NCBI GenBank assembly: GCA_003249275.1
Contig: QKJO01000181.1
Location: 1-7,011, forward strand
Origin: Spirochaetaceae bacterium
GTDB lineage: Bacteria > Spirochaetota > Spirochaetia > Spirochaetales_E > Spirochaetaceae_B
DNA length: 7,011 nt
Direction of reading: 5' to 3'
Shown here: piece by piece, positions 1-5,929 of the stretch
How the letters are laid out: every line of letters begins with the position of its first letter
Numbering within the stretch: position 1 is the stretch's first letter
Notes under the pieces: model-generated
Told to the model about the DNA's origin: nothing
The model's input: the letters and a program-made list of their open reading frames with translations, nothing else
Database searches by the model: none
Translations under genes and position numbers: made by a program

Positions 1-459
1 GGCGTTTTCAAAATCCACCAGGTCCAGGGCTTCCGCCAGTTCCACATGGTCTTTGGCTTTGAAGGCGAATTCCGGAACGGTTCCGCTTCTGAGGATCTCC
101 AGGTTATCCTTGTCCTCTTTGCCGACGGGAGCCTCGGGGTGGGCCATATTGGGAATGAGAACCGCTGCGGCTTTCAGCTCTTCCAGAAGAGTTTCCAGAC
201 GGGCTTCCACCTGGGCGATCTTCTCTTTGAGGCCTTTCCCTTCCTCAATGAGGGCCTGACGGACGTCATTGTCCAGTTTTCCCTTCATCTTACCGGCATT
301 TTCATTCCTCTGCCGTCTTAGATCTTCCAGTTCCTGGAGAACCGTGTTGCGGAGGTCATAGAGCTCCACAACCTTGTCCGGGTCGGCAGAAACGTTACGA
401 TTTTTAATGTTTTCCCGGACAGCGTCCAGATTGTCTTTGATAAATTTAAAATCCAGCAT
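1..459 (-). CDS. serS: Seryl-tRNA synthetase, N-terminal part (cut by window edge)
   Basis: This is the N-terminal 153 codons of a class II seryl-tRNA synthetase, the cytosolic enzyme that charges tRNA-Ser with serine. The reading frame is open from the ATG at 457-459 to base 1 with no stop. The protein starts MLDFKFIKDNLDAVRENIKN, the typical SerS opening. Residues about 30-105 are charged and helical (DLRNTVLQELEDLRRQRNEN, then EGKGLKEKIAQVEARLETLL), which fits the antiparallel coiled-coil arm that contacts the long variable arm of tRNA-Ser. The segment IPNMAHPEAPVGKEDKDN (about 109-126) is the conserved link to the catalytic core, which lies outside the window together with motifs 1-3. No good Shine-Dalgarno precedes the ATG, and a candidate promoter places the transcript start only a few bases upstream, so initiation may be nearly leaderless. 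The family call is secure; the partial length is due to the window edge. Confidence 0.95.
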   Translation of the reverse strand, partial: MLDFKFIKDNLDAVRENIKNRNVSADPDKVVELYDLRNTVLQELEDLRRQRNENAGKMKGKLDNDVRQALIEEGKGLKEKIAQVEARLETLLEELKAAAVLIPNMAHPEAPVGKEDKDNLEILRSGTVPEFAFKAKDHVELAEALDLVDFENA

Positions 460-468
460 AGTATTGTG

Positions 469-497
469 ATAGTAGCAGATAGGAATTTATTGATCAA
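469..497 (-). promoter_or_regulatory. Candidate sigma-70 promoter for serS
   Basis: Read on the minus strand, TTGATC (492-497) and TACTAT (469-474) are separated by exactly 17 bp; each matches 4 of 6 consensus bases. A start about 7 bases past the -10 element would lie roughly 3 nt before the serS ATG, so the transcript would be nearly leaderless. This agrees with the lack of a visible Shine-Dalgarno. A second possible -35, TTGAAA (508-513), pairs only with a poor -10. This is prediction from the sequence alone. Confidence 0.35.
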
Positions 498-513
498 TTC
501 ATTTCAATTGAAA
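489..513. repeat. Two AT-rich perfect palindromes between serS and the fecR-like gene
   Basis: ATTGATCAAT (489-498) and TTTCAATTGAAA (502-513) are both perfect inverted repeats of 10 and 12 bp, with centres 14 bp apart. They lie in the 134-bp divergent region and overlap the candidate serS -35 element. Such paired dyads can be operators for dimeric repressors, but AT-rich sequence also produces palindromes by chance. No regulator is recognised. I see no convincing promoter for the rightward gene in this region. Confidence 0.3.
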
Positions 514-593
514 AGAGTTAAAAGGCCTGCGGGCCCGGAATAAAAAATGAAACCGGAGCTTACATTCGGCTGCGGTCGCCTGGAGGAGTTCAT

Positions 594-1262
594 ATGAAAG
601 TCAAATTTTTGGTCCTCATTCTGCCCCTTCTTCTCATTCTCTCCTGTACCAATGAAAAGACGAGGAACAGCGGAACATCAGCCGTCATAACAGGCAAGAT
701 CATCGCCATGGACGGTTCGGTCACGATCAGCGGAAAATCGGCTCAGCCCGGTGACACGGTTAACGATGGCGCCGTAGTCGCCACATCGGGTGACGGGTAC
801 TGCGAGATCCAGTTTCTGGGCAGCAACATTATTAAAATTTTCGAAGATTCCATTCTCAGAATCTCCTTCAGGGACTCCACTGTCTCCCTGGACCGTGGTG
901 CGGCGGCAGCCGTCCTCAGGAATATCGGAACTCTGATCCAGTCCATGGATGACGTCTTCAGAATCGAATCGGGAGCCGTAGTGGCCGGTATCAGAGGAAC
1001 CTCCTTTTATATGCAGAGAGAGGATGCCGATACCGCCTACTTCTGTCTGTGCAACGGGGAGATTCATCTCGGAGACTCGGAGGGCAAATACTCCCAGCTC
1101 ATGCAGAACACCCACCACGGCGCCGTCAGAATCACCGAACAGAACAGACAGATCGAAGTGCGCAAAGCCCCCATGCTCTATCACACGGACAGCGCCATGG
1201 AGGCCCTGGCATCAGCCATAGGCCAGACAATGGACTGGACCCGGGTTGAAAAATCTCACTGA
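594..1262 (+). CDS. FecR-domain lipoprotein
   Basis: This is a 222-residue predicted lipoprotein. Residues 1-17 are a signal peptide (K2, K4, then a Leu/Ile-rich core) ending in L-I-L-S-C18, a relaxed lipobox of the kind spirochaetes accept, so Cys18 is the likely lipidated residue. Residues about 36-160 look like a FecR domain: GSVTISGKSAQPGDTVNDGAV, then a beta-rich stretch with SILRIS, and the hallmark VAGIRGTSFYM at about 130-140. The protein is thus probably anchored in the periplasm or at the surface with a beta-rich domain. It lacks the cytoplasmic N-terminal segment and transmembrane helix of true FecR anti-sigma regulators, so that role is unlikely. A strong GGAGGAG at 582-588 sits 5 nt before the ATG and fixes the start. 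Two close cysteines (C151, C153) lie in YFCLCNG near the domain's end. The gene ends tail to tail in the peptidase gene with a 7-bp overlap. Its binding partner is unknown. Confidence 0.85.
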   Translation: MKVKFLVLILPLLLILSCTNEKTRNSGTSAVITGKIIAMDGSVTISGKSAQPGDTVNDGAVVATSGDGYCEIQFLGSNIIKIFEDSILRISFRDSTVSLDRGAAAAVLRNIGTLIQSMDDVFRIESGAVVAGIRGTSFYMQREDADTAYFCLCNGEIHLGDSEGKYSQLMQNTHHGAVRITEQNRQIEVRKAPMLYHTDSAMEALASAIGQTMDWTRVEKSH

Positions 1263-3055
1263 AGGAGTTCACTCTCCATCTGATCGACAAGTGAGGCAAA
1301 ACGTCCCAGGGCTCTGTTGACGGCATCGGGACGGCTCATATCCACTCCGGCGGTCTTCAGGGACTCAAGGGGAAATCTGCTGCCTCCCGATTTGAGGAAA
1401 TTCAGATAGTTCTCCCTCTCTCTGACGCCCCCTTCCAGAACCATGTCCGAAAGAGCCATGGCAGCCGAGAGTCCCGTGGCATACTTGTAGACGTAGAAGG
1501 CGTTGTAGAAGTGGGGAATCCTGAGCCCCTCCAGGTCGGCGGCCTCATCCAGTACAACATCCCGGCCGAAATATTTCTCCAGCAGGGCTCTGTATTCAGA
1601 CCGGAGTCTGTCCACGGTCAGAGGCTGTCCCTCCTCGGCGAGGGCATGACAGATCTGCTCATATTCGGCGAACATGGTCTGCCGGTAGATGGTGGCCAGA
1701 ATATCGTCAATCTGCCGACCCAGAAGGTAAAGAGTCATCTCCTTCGATGCACTGTGGTCCAAAAGATATCGTCCCAGAAGCTGCTCATTGAAGGTGGACG
1801 CCACTTCGGCCTCAAAGATCGTATAGTTGTAGTACTGGAAGGGATTGTTCCGGACCGAATACCAGGAGTGCATGGAATGTCCGCCCTCGTGGGCCAGGGT
1901 GAACACATCCCGTATGTCATCCTCCTTGAAGTTCATGAGGATGTAGGGCTCTCCCTTGTAGGAACCTGCGGAAAAGGCGCCCGACCGTTTCCCCTTGTTT
2001 TCATACCGGTCCACCCAGCCGCCCGTCAGACCAGAGTTCAGAACACGGACGTACTCGTCTCCCATCGGGGACAGGGCCTTCATGATCACATCCACTGCAT
2101 CATCATAGCTGTGCCTGACACTCATATCCGGGATCAGGGAAACCTTGGTATCATAGAGTCTCAGATCCTCCAGTCCGAGAACCTTTTTTCTGAGGCTGTA
2201 ATACCTGTGGAGAGGCTTCAGATTTTCCGAAACCGACGCCACCAGATTGTCATAGACCTCCAGCGGGACATTGTCGGGAAAAAGACTGGCTTCCCGGGAT
2301 GATTTGAATCCCCTGACTCTTGAAGTATAGACATCTCTGAGGACGCTGCCCCCGTATAGTTCGGCAAGGGTGTTTTTATGATCGTCGAAGCAGCTGTAAA
2401 ACCGGGTATAGGCCTCCTTGCGGACCGCTCTGTCGGGATCAAGGAGAAACACGCCATAGGTGGAGTTCGTCAGTTCACGTTCTTCACCCTTCACAGTGAC
2501 GGTCCCGAATTTCATATCCCCGTTGGTGAGGGCGGAGAAGGCTTTCCGGGCTGTCTGGGCGGACTCGGCCTGGAGAGCCAGCAGATTTTCCTCTCCCTCA
2601 GAGAGAATATGGGGTTTGAACCGGATCATTCTTTCCAGCGGAATACGAAACTCCTTCAATACAGGATCCTTCAGATAGGAGTTGAGGCGGTCTTCCGGCA
2701 ATGACTGAATCTCAGGCTTCAGATAGCTGGATGCGGCGCTGCATCTGGTGGCAGCGGAGACATACCTTGAAAACCGGCCCATGGAGGAACTGTCGGCCAC
2801 GTTCTCCTCCTTCCGGAGCATGGCATAGTACCCCAGGCGCTCATCCAGAATCTCCAGCCTGTTGAAGAATTCAAGGCATTCCAGAAGTCTCCCTGCCGAC
2901 TCCCCCAGAGTTCCCTTGAAGCTGCCGATTTCGGGAATCAGAGCCTCCAGCTCCTTCAGACCCTCCTCCCAGGCCTGTTCATCCCGGAAAAGGGAGTCAA
3001 GTTTCCATTTGTCAGATGCGGGTATATCCTTTCTCTCTTTGATGATGCTGCTCAT
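1256..3055 (-). CDS. pepF: Oligoendopeptidase F (M3B metallopeptidase)
   Basis: This is a 599-residue zinc endopeptidase of family M3B, about the usual length for PepF (around 600). It has no signal peptide and is expected to cleave short peptides in the cytosol. The zinc site is H389-E-G-G-H393 within TLAHEGGHSMHSW, with E417 in FEAEVASTFNE as the third ligand. C-terminal features of the family are also present (IPHFYNAFYVYKYATGLSAA, about 513-532). The N-terminal half carries the helical oligoendopeptidase domain. The ATG (3053-3055) overlaps the TGA of the pyrophosphatase gene as ATGA, and GGAGGA lies 6 nt upstream inside that gene, so the two are translationally coupled. This is the last gene of the apparent operon. 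Its stop falls within the 3' end of the opposing lipoprotein gene and I see no terminator hairpin there. Substrate specificity cannot be read from sequence. Confidence 0.96.
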   Translation of the reverse strand: MSSIIKERKDIPASDKWKLDSLFRDEQAWEEGLKELEALIPEIGSFKGTLGESAGRLLECLEFFNRLEILDERLGYYAMLRKEENVADSSSMGRFSRYVSAATRCSAASSYLKPEIQSLPEDRLNSYLKDPVLKEFRIPLERMIRFKPHILSEGEENLLALQAESAQTARKAFSALTNGDMKFGTVTVKGEERELTNSTYGVFLLDPDRAVRKEAYTRFYSCFDDHKNTLAELYGGSVLRDVYTSRVRGFKSSREASLFPDNVPLEVYDNLVASVSENLKPLHRYYSLRKKVLGLEDLRLYDTKVSLIPDMSVRHSYDDAVDVIMKALSPMGDEYVRVLNSGLTGGWVDRYENKGKRSGAFSAGSYKGEPYILMNFKEDDIRDVFTLAHEGGHSMHSWYSVRNNPFQYYNYTIFEAEVASTFNEQLLGRYLLDHSASKEMTLYLLGRQIDDILATIYRQTMFAEYEQICHALAEEGQPLTVDRLRSEYRALLEKYFGRDVVLDEAADLEGLRIPHFYNAFYVYKYATGLSAAMALSDMVLEGGVRERENYLNFLKSGGSRFPLESLKTAGVDMSRPDAVNRALGRFASLVDQMESELLQ

Positions 3056-3642
3056 GCGATATCCTCCAGTATGGCTCTCATGACCTTGCCGGCCTTTCCT
3101 CTGTGGGAAACCAGATTTTTCTCTTCTTCCGAGAGTTCGGCCGCCGTCCTGCCCGACAGGGCATCCACGAAAACGGGGTCATAACCGAAGCCTCCCCCGC
3201 CGAAGGGCGAGTCGGCAATCCAACCGTCAAAAGATTCCTGTACCGAATACACCCTGTAGGGAGCGGTGATAAGAACCATGGCGCAGACAAAGAAGGCGGA
3301 CCGGTCTGCCGCTCCCTCCATATTTTTCAAAAGGAGAACATTCCGGTCTGCATCGGTCAGAAGCGTCCCTTCCTGGTCGGAACCGTATCTGGCGGAGTAG
3401 ATGCCCGGACCTCCGTCCAGAGCACTGACGCAGAGTCCCGAATCATCCGCCAGAACCGGTCTGCCTGCCAGGGCATACAGCGTCTCAGCCTTAAGCAGAG
3501 CATTTTCCATAAAGGTCCGGCCCGTCTCATCGCAATCAAAAATCAGTCCCAGATCGGAGGGAATGAGTATCCTGTGGCCGGAGAGAATCTTCTCCAGCTC
3601 CCTTTTCTTATGCATATTTCCTGTAGCGAGTACTATTTCCAT
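3052..3642 (-). CDS. rdgB: XTP/dITP pyrophosphatase (RdgB/Ham1 family)
   Basis: This nucleoside-triphosphate pyrophosphatase hydrolyses non-canonical purine nucleotides (dITP, XTP) to monophosphates and so keeps deaminated bases out of DNA and RNA. From the ATG at 3642 the protein is 196 residues, typical of the family. Motifs in order: LATGNMHKKREL at 5-16 (T7, G8, N9, K12 in the nucleotide-binding loop), LADDSGLCVSALDGGPGIYS at 64-83 with the acidic pair D66-D67, GFGYDPVF at 151-158, and SHRGKA at 179-184. A TTG at 3660 in the same frame would add MDYLHV, but family members start directly at the LATGN strand, so 3642 is preferred. Neither start has a strong Shine-Dalgarno; re-initiation from the preceding gene, which stops 27 nt upstream, may supply ribosomes. 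The 3' end overlaps pepF by 4 bp. Confidence 0.95.
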   Translation of the reverse strand: MEIVLATGNMHKKRELEKILSGHRILIPSDLGLIFDCDETGRTFMENALLKAETLYALAGRPVLADDSGLCVSALDGGPGIYSARYGSDQEGTLLTDADRNVLLLKNMEGAADRSAFFVCAMVLITAPYRVYSVQESFDGWIADSPFGGGGFGYDPVFVDALSGRTAAELSEEEKNLVSHRGKAGKVMRAILEDIA

Positions 3643-3669
3643 AACATGAAGATAATCCAAAGGGCGGGG

Positions 3670-4554
3670 TCAGCGCAACCTGACTTTCTCTTTCAGTTTC
3701 TCCAGATAGGATCTCAGGTAGAAGAGTCCTGAATCCACCGATCCCTTGGGAATCTTCAGGACCCCGGCAATATCCTCGTTACTGGGCATGAGGGGGATGG
3801 CTTTCAACTGTTCATCCAGTCTGCGGATTCTTCTGCGGTACAGACAGGATCTGTTTTCAAGAGAAGCGCACTGATGACGGTCTACACAGGAGGATCTTTT
3901 TTTCTCGTGAAAATTGAGCCTGAAATAGTTCTCGTTTCTCTTGAGGGTCAGAATCTCTCTGCGGCGGCACTTCTTCTCCAGTGCCGTCAGAAGTTCCGAC
4001 CGGAGGAGAACAGCCTTCTGCTTTGAGGGACCCAGAAAAGGGAAGGCGCCGAGATAGTCGTCTTCACTCAGGGATGCTATATTTTTAAGAACCATGAGCA
4101 GAAGCCTGTGCTTGAGTGATTCCATTCTAACCGGAGTCATTTTTGATGTTTCGACAATGCATTTCAGTTTCTCGATCAGAGAAAACTCGGCATCCTCATT
4201 CTCTCTGCAGAAATCGTATTCAATGATCGATTCCCTCTCATGAATCCACTCTTCATTTCTGCACTTCTGATCGTCTCTGTAGAATGTCCTGAGCTGCCAG
4301 GAGAGCACCTTGTTCAGATAACAGAGGAAGGAAAGCCCCCGGTATTCAAAGTTCATCACAATCGTATGAAGCCTGTTGGTGACGCTGAGAAGAAAATCGC
4401 TCCACTCTTCTTCTCTCAGTGACTTCCGGTAGCCGGGGAAGGTATAGACATGGAGGCTCAGTTCATCCATCAGTACCCGGTGATTCTCCCCCCTGTCCCC
4501 ATCGGAAACTGTACTCTGATAAACGAGCACCTGGTGAGTCATATAATCCATCAT
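3670..4554 (-). CDS. Divergent sigma-70-like protein with long cysteine-rich middle
   Basis: This 294-residue protein has no secretion signal or membrane segment. I do not recognise an exact family, but both ends look like a sigma factor. Residues about 50-97 (EWSDFLLSVTNRLHTIVMNF, then SFLCYLNKVLSWQLRTFYRD) follow the sigma region 2 pattern of a helix, then F..YL...L...LR.F.R. Residues 257-294 contain SNEDIAGVLKIPKGSVDSGL followed by FYLRSYLEKLKEK, a good match to a region-4 helix-turn-helix (EEIA..L.I..G.V.S.L...R..L). The roughly 160 residues between are charged and helical, longer than in ECF sigmas, and hold C223, H227, C229 and C237, which could bind metal or act as a redox switch. AAGGAG (minus strand, 4563-4568) is 8 nt before the ATG. 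A -24/-12 promoter match lies just upstream. Two in-frame ATGs (4554, 4551) are adjacent. It heads an operon with rdgB and pepF. The sigma role is inferred; a non-sigma DNA-binding protein remains possible. Confidence 0.6.
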   Translation of the reverse strand: MMDYMTHQVLVYQSTVSDGDRGENHRVLMDELSLHVYTFPGYRKSLREEEWSDFLLSVTNRLHTIVMNFEYRGLSFLCYLNKVLSWQLRTFYRDDQKCRNEEWIHERESIIEYDFCRENEDAEFSLIEKLKCIVETSKMTPVRMESLKHRLLLMVLKNIASLSEDDYLGAFPFLGPSKQKAVLLRSELLTALEKKCRRREILTLKRNENYFRLNFHEKKRSSCVDRHQCASLENRSCLYRRRIRRLDEQLKAIPLMPSNEDIAGVLKIPKGSVDSGLFYLRSYLEKLKEKVRLR

Positions 4555-4561
4555 ATAGTAA

Positions 4562-4583
4562 ACTCCTTTTCATTTTAAGGAGT
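4562..4583 (-). promoter_or_regulatory. Potential Shine-Dalgarno-sequestering hairpin
   Basis: On the minus-strand RNA, ACTCCTT (4577-4583) can pair with AAGGAGT (4562-4568) in a perfect 7-bp stem with an 8-nt loop. The 3' arm is the Shine-Dalgarno of the sigma-like gene, so the fold would hide it. If transcription starts from the predicted -24/-12 promoter (about 4572), the 5' arm is not transcribed and the site stays open. The hairpin would then act only on read-through RNA from trpS. Confidence 0.4.
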
Positions 4584-4598
4584 GCAAGATTCAGGCCA
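4583..4598 (-). promoter_or_regulatory. Candidate sigma-54 (-24/-12) promoter of the sigma-like operon
   Basis: Minus strand: TGGC (4595-4598) and TTGCA (4583-4587) are spaced so that the invariant GG and GC are exactly 10 bp apart, as required by RpoN holoenzyme. The flanking G of the TGGCACG consensus is also matched. With C(-12) at 4584, the start would be near 4572, giving an 18-nt leader that contains AAGGAG at proper distance from the ATG at 4554. Sigma-54 promoters need an AAA+ enhancer-binding activator; none is encoded in the window and I see no clear enhancer site. No equally good sigma-70 promoter is visible in this gap. Confidence 0.6.
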
Positions 4599-4604
4599 TC
4601 AGAT

Positions 4605-4638
4605 AAAAAAAGAGGAATTCAGTAAAGAATTCCTCTTT
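4605..4638 (-). terminator. Rho-independent terminator of trpS
   Basis: The minus strand carries a perfect 12-bp inverted repeat, AAAGAGGAATTC (4627-4638) and GAATTCCTCTTT (4609-4620), around the 6-nt loop TTTACT. The T-run continues past the stem (4605-4608), giving seven T in a row. It lies 34 bp after the trpS stop codon and separates trpS from the sigma-like operon. On the plus strand only three T follow the stem, so it is oriented for leftward transcripts. Confidence 0.9.
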
Positions 4639-4672
4639 GCAAACCGGTATCTTAAGAATTTATTAAGAATAA

Positions 4673-5674
4673 TTAAAGATCAAACCCCATTGCCTTTCTC
4701 AGCAGTCTGATCTTGGCAGTAGCCAGAGAACGGGCCTTATCCGCTCCCTCGGCCAGAACACGGTCAATATAGGAAGTGTCCTTCATCAGTTCGTCATACC
4801 TCATTCTCATCGGCGCAATGGCGGTATTGAGAACCCTGAAAAGCTCTCCCTTTGCCTCTCCCCAGCCCATGCCGCCGGCGCGGTATTTTGCCGCCAGTTT
4901 ATCCTGTTCCTCTTTAGTGGCAAAAAGCTTGTAAAGGGTAAAAACATTGCAGGTATCGGGATCTTTCGGTTCCTCAACGGTCTGGGAGTTTGTCACAATT
5001 TTATTACAGAGTTTTTTAAGCTTCTTCTCGGGCAGAAAGAGGGGAATCGTATTGTCATAGCTCTTGCTCATCTTCCGCCCGTCCAGTCCCACGACCACCT
5101 GAGTGGATTCGGATACAAAAGCCTCGGGAAGAACCAGGAGTTCCTGATTATAATTCCGGTTGACAGCCTGAGCGATATCCACTGCCATTTCGATATGCTG
5201 AACCTGGTCTTTACCGACAGGCACCAGGTTGGTATCGAACAGAAGTATATCGGCAGCCATCAGAACGGGATAGGTATAGAGCCCCATATTGATATTGTGA
5301 TCCTCGGGTTTGCCTTTTTCCTTATTCTGATCAACCTGGGCTTTGTAGGCGTGAGCCCGGTTCATCAGACCCTTGGACGTAAAAGCCATGATCATGGTTG
5401 TCAGTTCGAAGGTTTCCGGAACATCCGACTGCCTGTAGAGGAGCGTCTTTTCCGGATCAAGACCGCAGGCCAGCCAGCAGGCGGCGATTTCATAGGTATA
5501 AGATTTGAGAAGCAGGGGATCCTTGATTGAATTCAGTGAGTGATAATCGGCAATGAAGTACCTGGCTTCATAGGTTTCGGCCAGTTCGAGAGCCGGTTTG
5601 ATCGCCCCCAGATAATTTCCCAGATGGGGCATACCCGTCGGTTTTATTCCTGTCAGAACCACTTTTCCGCTCAT
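4673..5674 (-). CDS. trpS: Tryptophanyl-tRNA synthetase
   Basis: This class I synthetase charges tRNA-Trp in the cytosol. From the ATG at 5674 it has 333 residues, close to E. coli TrpS (334). The HIGH-type motif is PTGMPHLGNYLGA (H17-L-G-N20), and the KMSKS loop is exact at 201-205 in LDGRKMSKSYDN. The segment PVLMAADILLFDTNLVPVGK (about 136-155), followed by DQVQHIEM, is the conserved tryptophan and nucleotide-binding region of the family. An in-frame ATG at 5722 would add 16 residues (MLKSPLQNRYDRKVIE) with no family counterpart; its GGGAG lies only 1 nt away, too close. The 5674 ATG has AGGAAGG 8 nt upstream, so it is preferred. The gene ends in front of a strong terminator and appears to be transcribed alone. 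Confidence 0.96.
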   Translation of the reverse strand: MSGKVVLTGIKPTGMPHLGNYLGAIKPALELAETYEARYFIADYHSLNSIKDPLLLKSYTYEIAACWLACGLDPEKTLLYRQSDVPETFELTTMIMAFTSKGLMNRAHAYKAQVDQNKEKGKPEDHNINMGLYTYPVLMAADILLFDTNLVPVGKDQVQHIEMAVDIAQAVNRNYNQELLVLPEAFVSESTQVVVGLDGRKMSKSYDNTIPLFLPEKKLKKLCNKIVTNSQTVEEPKDPDTCNVFTLYKLFATKEEQDKLAAKYRAGGMGWGEAKGELFRVLNTAIAPMRMRYDELMKDTSYIDRVLAEGADKARSLATAKIRLLRKAMGFDL

Positions 5675-5727
5675 CTCGATAACCTTCCTGTCATATCTGT
5701 TTTGCAGGGGCGATTTTAACATACTCC

Positions 5728-5733
5728 CTTATA
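5728..5733 (-). promoter_or_regulatory. Candidate -10 element for trpS
   Basis: TATAAG on the minus strand matches 5 of 6 consensus bases. A start about 7 bases on, near 5721, would exclude the upstream ATG at 5722 and leave a leader of about 47 nt before the 5674 ATG, which supports the shorter protein. No good -35 element is seen at the usual distance, so this remains a weak prediction. Confidence 0.25.
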
Positions 5734-5871
5734 AAAGGAAAGAGATTGGTAAAGATGCACCCTCTGAAGACTTTCCGGAGTCATCGATGCAGCAATTAAG
5801 GCTTCACAAAAGCTCCACCCTTTCTTCAAACCTTCCACTACCGGTACTGTCATGATTGGTAACCGGAGAAT

Positions 5872-5903
5872 TTGACACCCGCCTGAAAAAGGGCTGGTAA
5901 AAT
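5872..5903 (+). promoter_or_regulatory. Candidate promoter of the two-component genes
   Basis: A perfect TTGACA (5872-5877) is followed by an extended -10, TGG-TAAAAT (5895-5903; TAAAAT at 5898-5903 matches 5 of 6). The spacer of 20 bp is longer than the preferred 17, but an extended -10 can compensate. The start would be near 5910, about 20 nt before the ATG. The dyad CCGGT (5841-5845) and ACCGG (5862-5866) lies just upstream and could be an operator. The rest of the 5675-5929 gap shows no RNA gene or recognisable riboswitch. Confidence 0.35.
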
Positions 5904-5929
5904 CGGCGGAATTCGTTCAGAATAATTCC

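Noticed and set aside
525..536. GGCC-TGCG-GGCC mini hairpin followed by an A-rich stretch
   Set aside because: The 4-bp stem is too short for a terminator and no gene ends into it on either strand.
1511..2302. Long plus-strand open frame of 263 codons opposite pepF
   Set aside because: It is antisense to a clearly recognised M3B peptidase, shows no domain-like pattern, and reflects codon bias of the real gene.
3103..3732. Plus-strand open frame of 209 codons opposite rdgB
   Set aside because: It is a shadow of the RdgB gene, whose catalytic motifs are intact on the minus strand.
4652..4670. Direct repeat TTAAGAAT twice, 11 bp apart, between the trpS stop and its terminator
   Set aside because: Short AT-rich repeat in a 3' untranslated stretch; expected by chance and with no evident function.
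5800..5813. GG-N10-GC spacing on the plus strand upstream of the response regulator (AGGC, then AAGC)
   Set aside because: Only the GG and GC dinucleotides match, without TGGC or TTGC, and the predicted start would be about 105 nt before the gene.
5812..5821. AGGGTGGAGC on the minus strand upstream of trpS, resembling the start of the T-box consensus AGGGTGGNACCGCG
   Set aside because: The match stops after ten bases, the rest of the T-box motif is missing, no terminator with a T-run follows, and no clear Stem I or specifier loop can be drawn.
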